In this document: in pieces, positions 56,516 to 64,000 of the stretch
How the letters are laid out: the number at the start of each line of letters is the position of its first letter
Numbering within the stretch: position 1 is the first letter of the stretch
Notes under the pieces: model-generated
Told to the model about the DNA's origin: nothing
The model's input: only the letters and a program-made list of their open reading frames with translations
Databases searched by the model: none
Made by a program: the position numbers and the translations under genes
From: CAIXZV01 sp963697365
GTDB lineage: Bacteria; Chloroflexota; Limnocylindria; Limnocylindrales; CSP1-4
Length of the DNA stretch: 64,000 nt
NCBI GenBank assembly: GCA_963697365.1
Contig: CAVONT010000011.1
Location: 1 to 64,000, forward strand
Reading direction: 5' to 3'

Positions 56516-58198
56516 GTGGACTCCCATGTGCATCCCACCGTGCTGGCCCGCCTGGCGCGACTCGCCCCGGACCAGCGCGCCGCAGCGACCGCGCCGCCGG
56601 GTCCCGTGCTGTGCATCGCACCGGCTGGGTCCGGGAAGACGACGACCCTGGTGACGCGAGTGGCCTGGCTGGTCGACGGCGGGACGGACCCGGGCTCGAT
56701 CGCGATCGTCGCTTTCAACAAGCGGGCGGCCGAGGAGCTGGTGGAGCGCCTGGACGCAGCGCTGGCGCCGCTGGGGGTCGCGGCCGGGGCGGTGCGGGTG
56801 CGGACGTTCCATGCGCTGGGCCGGGAGGTGCTGCGGGACGCAGGCGTGTCGGTGGAGCCGCTGGTGGACCGCGACGAGCTGCTGCGCGACCTGTTCCCGG
56901 GGATCACGCGAGCCGACCGGGGACGGCTGGACCTTGCGTTCAGCCGGCTCAAGCTGGATCTGCGGGTCTCGGCCGACGAGATCGCCTCGTCCGATCCGGC
57001 GCCGGGACCGGTGGCATCGGCGTACATCACGTACGAGCGGGCGGTGGCTGCGTCGGGCGGCTGCGATTTCGACGACCTCGTCGTTCGAGCCCTCACGGTG
57101 CTGCGGGGGGACGACGGACTGCTGGCCCGCTGGCGGGCACGGGCATCCACGCTGCTGGTGGACGAGGCCCAGGACCTCGACCGGACGCAGCTCGAGCTGG
57201 CCCTCGTCCTAGCGGCCCCGGGGAACAACGCCTTCCTCGTCGGCGACGACGACCAGTCGATCTACGGCTGGCGCCTGGCGGACGTGCGGCGCGTGCTGGG
57301 TCTTGCAGCGGACCTGCCGGGCCTGCGGCGGGTTGACCTCGCCGTGAACTACCGGTGTCCGCGGCCCGTCATCGAGCGCGCGGTCCGCCTCGTGGAGCGG
57401 AACCAGGAGCGATTCGTGAAGGCGATCCGCCCCGGCCCGGCGGCGAATGGCCGCCTCGTCCTCGCGCCTGACGCGTCGGATGATGCGGTGCGCGTGGCGC
57501 GGGCGATGCGCACGTGGCCGGAGGACGGCTCGACGCGTGCCGTGCTCGCGCGGACGAACCGGGAGCTGCTCGCAGCGGTGATGGCAGCGCTCGACCTGCG
57601 CCTGCCCTTCCGGGCTCCCGACCTGCAGCTGGCCCTCGAGGATCCGCGTCTTGACGGTCTCCTGGGACGGGCGCTCGACATCGGCGGCTCGCAACCGGGG
57701 GCATCGGCGCTCGTGGCGCTGGGGGCCATGCGGACGGCGGTGCGGGACGACGAGGCCGCAGCGATTGCCGGCGGTGAGCTTCCGCCGGACGACGGACCGA
57801 CCGGGACCGACCTCGCGACGGCCCTGCTCGGCTGGGCCGCCGGGCAGCCGGACCTGCGCTCGCTGGCAACGGCGATCGAGGCGCGCCGTACCCTCCTTGC
57901 CTCTCTGAGGAGCGACGCCGCGCCCCTCACGCTCGCGACCGCGCACGGCACGAAGGGCCTCGAGTGGGACCACGTCATCGTCATGGCGGACGGCTTCCCG
58001 GGTCGCCGGTCCATCGCGGACGCGACGGAGCCGGAGCGTGCGCTCGAGGAGGAGCGGCGGCTGGCCTACGTGGCATGGACACGGGCGCGCCGCTCGCTCA
58101 CCCTCCTGTACGACCCGTCGGCGCCGTCACGGTTCCTGCTGGAGGCGTTCGACCCGTGGGAGCTGCCCGGCGTCCGTCCCGAGTCCACGGCAGCGTAG
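56516..58198 (+). CDS. Compact UvrD/Rep-type DNA helicase
   Basis: A superfamily 1A helicase of about 560 residues, shorter than UvrD or PcrA (about 720). Motifs in order: Q-motif region RLAPDQRAAATAPPGPVL, Walker A IAPAGSGKTTTLVTR, Ia VAFNKRAAEEL, II LLVDEAQDLD, III FLVGDDDQSIYGWRLAD, IV VNYRCPRPVIE, V LATAHGTKGLEWDHVIVM and VI EERRLAYVAWTRARRSL. The region between IV and V is short, so subdomain 2B is largely missing. GTG 56516 (VDSHVHPTVLARL) gives the N-terminus nearest to Walker A; upstream codons are in frame but not conserved. It is intact on the plus strand. DNA repair or recombination is likely. Confidence 0.87.
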   Translation: MDSHVHPTVLARLARLAPDQRAAATAPPGPVLCIAPAGSGKTTTLVTRVAWLVDGGTDPGSIAIVAFNKRAAEELVERLDAALAPLGVAAGAVRVRTFHALGREVLRDAGVSVEPLVDRDELLRDLFPGITRADRGRLDLAFSRLKLDLRVSADEIASSDPAPGPVASAYITYERAVAASGGCDFDDLVVRALTVLRGDDGLLARWRARASTLLVDEAQDLDRTQLELALVLAAPGNNAFLVGDDDQSIYGWRLADVRRVLGLAADLPGLRRVDLAVNYRCPRPVIERAVRLVERNQERFVKAIRPGPAANGRLVLAPDASDDAVRVARAMRTWPEDGSTRAVLARTNRELLAAVMAALDLRLPFRAPDLQLALEDPRLDGLLGRALDIGGSQPGASALVALGAMRTAVRDDEAAAIAGGELPPDDGPTGTDLATALLGWAAGQPDLRSLATAIEARRTLLASLRSDAAPLTLATAHGTKGLEWDHVIVMADGFPGRRSIADATEPERALEEERRLAYVAWTRARRSLTLLYDPSAPSRFLLEAFDPWELPGVRPESTAA

Positions 58199-58201
58199 AC
58201 T
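58196..58201 (+). promoter_or_regulatory. -10 element TAGACT of the methyltransferase gene
   Basis: GCGTAGACTGCCCGCC puts TAGACT seven bases before ATG 58209. It overlaps the stop codon of the helicase gene, so the gene may have its own leaderless transcript in addition to read-through. Confidence 0.5.
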
Positions 58202-58208
58202 GCCCGCC

Positions 58209-58703
58209 ATGACCGATCCCGCCTCGACCCGGATCCCCTCGCTCGGCCCGCGCGGCGAGGGCTGGGTCGTGATCCAGGTCGTCCTGTTCCTGCTCATCGC
58301 GCTCGCGCCGCGCATCGACGAGGGCGTCGTGCCGGCTGGCGCCCGGCCGGTGCTCGCGCTGCTCGGGGTGTTCCTCGTCGTCGTGGGCATCGGGATCGCA
58401 GGCAAGGGCCTGCTGGACCTGCGCGACGCCCTCACGCCGCTCCCCCACCCGCGCGACGGTGCCGAGCTGGTCGAGACGGGCGTCTTCGCACGCGTCCGCC
58501 ACCCGATCTACGGCGGGATCGTGCTGGGTGCGGTCGGCTGGAGCTTCCTGTCCGGCTCGCCGGTCGCGCTCGCCCTGAGCGCCGTGCTGCTCCTCTTCTT
58601 CCGTCTCAAGTCCGGGCGCGAGGAGGTGTGGCTCCGGGAGCGCTACCCGGCGTACGAGGCGTACGCCCGCCGCACGCGGCGCATGATCCCGTTCCTGTAC
58701 TGA
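58209..58703 (+). CDS. Isoprenylcysteine carboxyl methyltransferase-like membrane protein
   Basis: A 164-residue protein with three to four membrane helices (GWVVIQVVLFLLIALAP, RPVLALLGVFLVVVGIGIAG, GIVLGAVGWSFLS, VALALSAVLLLFFRL) and the ICMT/PEMT family motif FARVRHPIYGGIV followed near the end by EEVWLRERYPAYEAYARRTR. The family transfers a methyl group from SAM to isoprenylcysteine, phospholipids or other small acceptors; the bacterial substrate is unknown. It starts 10 bases after the helicase stop. The stop codon region is tandemly duplicated. Confidence 0.85.
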   Translation: MTDPASTRIPSLGPRGEGWVVIQVVLFLLIALAPRIDEGVVPAGARPVLALLGVFLVVVGIGIAGKGLLDLRDALTPLPHPRDGAELVETGVFARVRHPIYGGIVLGAVGWSFLSGSPVALALSAVLLLFFRLKSGREEVWLRERYPAYEAYARRTRRMIPFLY

Positions 58704-58726
58704 GCCGCGCCCGTACTGAGCCGCGC
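58697..58726. repeat. 14-bp direct repeat over the stop of the methyltransferase gene
   Basis: GTACTGAGCCGCGC occurs at 58697 and 58713, separated by CC. The first copy contains the Tyr codon end and the TGA stop. Confidence 0.85.
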
Positions 58727-58790
58727 GGGCTGCCCGGAGCTGCCGCCCCGCCCGGGCCGGAGAGCATTCTCGCTGGGCGGTCGTTGTGGG

Positions 58791-58815
58791 CTGCGCACGT
58801 GTCGCATGTGCGCAG
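58791..58815. terminator. Hairpin in the gap after the methyltransferase gene
   Basis: CTGCGCAC and GTGCGCAG form an 8-bp stem with a nine-base loop. It lies between two converging genes and could serve both. There is no T-run. Confidence 0.3.
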
Positions 58816-58976
58816 TGCGACCCAGAGTGCGCTGCGGAAAGGGCTGCGGGTGCTGGATCCAGGCGCGCAGCGGGAATCCGGCCGCCCGGGTGCACGTACT
58901 GGTCGCGGGGCGGGAATGCAGGCGAGCACAGGTGTTGGGACAACGTGGGGACTGTTCGCCGCTCGAGCCCGCCTCC

Positions 58977-59324
58977 TTACCCGCCGAGGTCGCGCCGGTT
59001 GAGCTCCTTGAGCAGCCGGTCGATGGCGTCCAGGAATGGCTCCGTAACGTCGGCGGGCAGGACGTCCCGGATCGAGTCCTTCGGGCCGTAGGCGGCGCGC
59101 GCCCGGAGTGCGGTGCGGCGGAGATCGGCCAGGCCATCGTCACGGAGGTGGTCCGGCATCGGCTCGAGGTAGGCGGTCCAACGCGCGTGGCCGATGGCCA
59201 TGGCCGCCTCGAGCATCCGGTCCGCGGCCCGCGCAGCAGCCAGCGCCGCCTCGTCGATCGCCGGCCGCTCGTGGCGGGCGGGACCGGACCCGGGCCCTGA
59301 CGACCCCGGTGAGGCCGGGCTCAC
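58977..59324 (-). CDS. Hypothetical protein coupled to the DUF6941 gene
   Basis: A 115-residue soluble protein, not recognised. A Ser/Pro/Gly-rich start is followed by helices (DEAALAAARAADRMLEAAMA, WTAYLEPMPDHLRDDG, LADLRRTALRARAAYG) and a conserved-looking DSIRDVLPADVTEPFLDAID. GTG 59324 overlaps the stop of the DUF6941 gene as GTGA, so the two are translated together. No signal peptide or membrane helix is seen. Confidence 0.6.
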   Translation of the reverse strand: MSPASPGSSGPGSGPARHERPAIDEAALAAARAADRMLEAAMAIGHARWTAYLEPMPDHLRDDGLADLRRTALRARAAYGPKDSIRDVLPADVTEPFLDAIDRLLKELNRRDLGG

Positions 59325-59752
59325 GACCCGGGCGCGGGCGTCGGAGCGTCGGCCGGCGGCCGCACGAGCACGAGGCCCAGGCGCTTGCGCTCCGACCCGT
59401 TGACCAGGATGCGGAACGAGTAGTCGCCGGGCGTCGGGAACGTCAGGTTCCAGAGATCGATCGAGAAGGTGAGGATCGCGTCCCGGGCATCCGGCGGACT
59501 GCTCGCGACCAGCGAGCCCGTGGCCCCGGTGACCTCGCCCCCGTCGGGATCGAGCAGGACGATCCGGAGCTCGTGCTCGCGGTCCGTCTCGGGTGCGGTG
59601 ACCATCAGCCCCACGACCAGCGCGAGGTGTGGATGGCGGAGCGGGAAGGTGCGCCCGCCGATGCGGGTGATCCCGCCACCGAGCACATGGAACTTGTGGC
59701 CGGGCTGGGTCTCGGCGGCGTCCGCCAGGAATGCGTAGTCGATCTCGGGCAT
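59321..59752 (-). CDS. DUF6941 family protein
   Basis: A 143-residue protein with the pattern of the DUF6941 family: an N-terminal PEIDYAFLADAAETQPGHKF, HVLGGGITRIGGRTFPLRHP and strands with LALVVGLMVTAPETDREHEL, RIVLLDPDGGEVTG and PGDYSFRILVNGSERKRLGL. It is predicted to be a beta-sandwich. The function is unknown. A TACGAT -10 ends six bases before the ATG, so the mRNA is probably leaderless. It heads a two-gene operon with the 115-residue protein. Confidence 0.72.
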   Translation of the reverse strand: MPEIDYAFLADAAETQPGHKFHVLGGGITRIGGRTFPLRHPHLALVVGLMVTAPETDREHELRIVLLDPDGGEVTGATGSLVASSPPDARDAILTFSIDLWNLTFPTPGDYSFRILVNGSERKRLGLVLVRPPADAPTPAPGS

Positions 59753-59758
59753 GGGTGC

Positions 59759-59764
59759 ATCGTA
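59759..59764 (-). promoter_or_regulatory. -10 element TACGAT of the DUF6941 gene
   Basis: The minus strand reads GGCTACGATGCACCC followed by the ATG, a spacing of six bases. Confidence 0.5.
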
Positions 59765-59813
59765 GCCCCGCTGGAGGCAGCGATGACGTGTCGACCGGTC
59801 CGTGACAGCGGGC

Positions 59814-62900
<3,087 letters not shown>

Positions 62901-62906
62901 GGGCGA

Positions 62907-62912
62907 AGTCTA
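62907..62912 (-). promoter_or_regulatory. -10 element TAGACT of uvrA
   Basis: The minus strand reads GGGTAGACTTCGCCC with six bases to the ATG at 62900. A TTGTTC hexamer 18 bases upstream is a possible -35. The mRNA should be leaderless. Confidence 0.55.
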
Positions 62913-62930
62913 CCCGACCTCCGGAAAATG

Positions 62931-62942
62931 GAACAATCGTTC
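62931..62942. promoter_or_regulatory. LexA (SOS) box GAAC-AATC-GTTC at the uvrA promoter
   Basis: The exact palindromic half-sites GAAC and GTTC are spaced by four bases, the form bound by Bacillus/actinobacterial LexA. It overlaps the candidate -35, so bound repressor would block transcription of uvrA, which is a classical SOS gene. Confidence 0.75.
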
Positions 62943-62958
62943 TAGCGTGGCACGTCGC

Positions 62959-63117
62959 TCAGCGAGCAGGCATGGTGCAGCCGCACATCGACGTCAGGAC
63001 GAGGATCCAGCCGGCGACGATGGCGATGACGATTGCCCCGATCCACAGTGCCGCCCTGACCCAGTCCCGCCTCGTCGCGGGTGCCGCGTCGACCTCGTTT
63101 CCGATCGGACTGTCCAT
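62959..63117 (-). CDS. Small single-helix membrane protein
   Basis: A 52-residue protein, MDSPIGNEVDAAPATRRDW, with one membrane helix (LWIGAIVIAIVAGWILVLTS) and a cysteine-containing C-terminus (CGCTMPAR). ATG 63117 is supported by GGGAGG six bases upstream. It is not recognised; it lies upstream of uvrA and would be transcribed toward it. Confidence 0.55.
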   Translation of the reverse strand: MDSPIGNEVDAAPATRRDWVRAALWIGAIVIAIVAGWILVLTSMCGCTMPAR

Positions 63118-63419
63118 GTGGCGCCTCCCACCCGATCCCGGCCCGCCAGCCTGCGCCCAGTATCGCACCAGCCATGGGACCGTCATGCGGGGCCCGCCGC
63201 GGGGAGCGTCCCAGCGGTGCGTGCCCATGGCATGGGCCAGCGGTTCGGTCAGATGCGATTCCTGCCCACCAGGCTGGCCGCGTGTCGCCTGCAAGGCCTC
63301 TGGACCCGCGATCCTGCCCAGCCCGTGGGCCGGAATCGCAGGTCAGGCGACGGTAGGCCCGCCGGATGGGCACGCGTCCGGCGCCCACGCCCTGCCGCCC
63401 CTCGCCGGCGGCCGCCTCC
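63118..63419. other. 302-bp gap without a supported gene
   Basis: The region between the small membrane protein and the lipoprotein has open frames on both strands, but none has a ribosome site, a recognisable protein or normal third-position use. I see no repeat or RNA gene in it. Confidence 0.5.
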
Positions 63420-64000
63420 TCAGCCCGGGCTCGGCGCGGCGAGGTCGGACTGGCAGATCTTCCACGCGCCCTCCTCGCGGGCAAGGCTGATCACCTCGTC
63501 CACCGGCAGGTCCTGGCCGTAGGACTCGAGCGAGTCGAGGAGAGCGTCGACCTGGGCGTCGGTCATGGTGGTCCCGCTCTGCTCGAGCACCTGGCGCAGC
63601 ACCGGCCGGATCGCCTCCTTGTCGAAGGTGACCTTCACGGTGCCCGCGACCGGGACCTCGGCCGCGTCTCCATCAATCACGGCGTCCCCGGCATCCAGTT
63701 CCTGGACGTCCACATTGACCGCGTCGAGCAGCGCCTGCATGTCGAGGCCCGGCAGCAGCGCCCCCGCGTCGAGCGCGCCGGTCATGCCCAGCTGGTCCGC
63801 GATCAACTCCTCCTGGCCCGCGCAGGCAAGGCCCCGGAGCCCTTCGAGGTCCTTCTTCGCGGCAAGGTCGATCGCCTGCTTGACGACGCCGGCAGGGCTG
63901 TCGGACGGCGCGGATGGTGCACAGGCGGCCAGGGTGGCGACGACGGCCAGGATCGCGACGACGAGGCGGAGCGGACGGCCGACGGAAGGGCGGGAGGGGG
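63420..64000 (-). CDS. Lipoprotein of unknown function, partial at the right edge
   Basis: The minus-strand frame is open from the window end and has no start codon inside it, so the gene continues past 64000. The visible N-terminal part is a lipoprotein signal (LVVAILAVVATLAACAPS) with an LAAC lipobox. The mature protein has VKQAIDLAAKKDLEGLRGLA, AVPVAGTVKVTFDKEA-like strands, DAQVDALLDSLESYGQDLPV and a C-terminal GAWKICQSDLA. The segment pattern resembles small lipoproteins with a DUF4878 or similar NTF2-like fold, but I cannot assign it firmly. It would be attached to the outer face of the membrane. Confidence 0.65.
   Translation of the reverse strand, partial: PSRPSVGRPLRLVVAILAVVATLAACAPSAPSDSPAGVVKQAIDLAAKKDLEGLRGLACAGQEELIADQLGMTGALDAGALLPGLDMQALLDAVNVDVQELDAGDAVIDGDAAEVPVAGTVKVTFDKEAIRPVLRQVLEQSGTTMTDAQVDALLDSLESYGQDLPVDEVISLAREEGAWKICQSDLAAPSPG

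Noticed and set aside
58704..58976. Possible small structured RNA in the 273-bp gap
   Set aside because: A hairpin is present, but no SRP RNA, tmRNA or RNase P signature (for example the conserved SRP tetraloop region) could be found on either strand.

Overview
The window is very G+C-rich, gene-dense chromosomal DNA of a free-living bacterium. Almost every gene is on the minus strand, in long, tightly packed operons. The content is housekeeping: translation (def, ileS, rluD, rpsR, rpsF, eight tRNAs), replication and repair (priA, ssb, recJ, uvrA, uvrC), protein export (secD, secF, secG, tatA, tatC, lspA), glycolysis (tpiA, gpmI) and the rapZ-yvcK-whiA regulatory operon. I saw no phage, transposase, CRISPR array or plasmid gene. 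A membrane-anchored YvcK, WhiA, an LCP protein, tRNAs with encoded CCA and no outer-membrane genes suggest a monoderm-type, high-G+C lineage. Chloroflexota of the Limnocylindria kind is my best guess. This is inference from gene content only; an actinobacterial relative cannot be excluded by eye.

Layout. 0-9.4 kb: ileS-lspA-rluD-gmk-priA operon, then a small hypothetical gene and def. 9.6-17.6 kb: LCP protein (+), ilvE, a TauE/DUF1634/cation-exchanger operon, the rpsF-ssb-rpsR operon and a CpaE-like ATPase (+). 18-23.9 kb: eight minus-strand tRNA genes interleaved with an alpha/beta hydrolase, two small proteins, lemA-htpX and a class II aldolase. 23.9-33 kb: orphan solute-binding protein, secG, tpiA-gpmI, rapZ-yvcK-whiA, tatA-tatC. 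33-42.8 kb: recJ, a beta-propeller protein and pyrF, secD-secF, a giant DUF2339 membrane protein. 42.9-55.4 kb: uvrC, two secreted 5'-nucleotidases (one with two tandem domain sets) and a roughly 1,475-residue surface protein made of Ig-like repeats. 55.5-64 kb: a methylmalonyl-CoA decarboxylase-like protein, a UvrD-like helicase, a small methyltransferase, DUF6941 protein, uvrA with a LexA box, a small membrane protein and a lipoprotein cut by the window end.

Three window-wide signals stand out. (1) Several genes have a -10 hexamer ending only 6-9 bases before the start codon, pointing to leaderless mRNAs (def, LCP, secD, uvrC, methyltransferase, DUF6941, uvrA). (2) At least four gene 3' ends carry short tandem duplications that usually include the stop codon or tRNA 3' end. 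(3) Many genes are broken by apparent frameshifts. Every one I resolved is a single extra base, usually in a short G or C run, and they cluster in a few stretches. They look like consensus errors rather than gene decay, so the affected genes are annotated as single genes.
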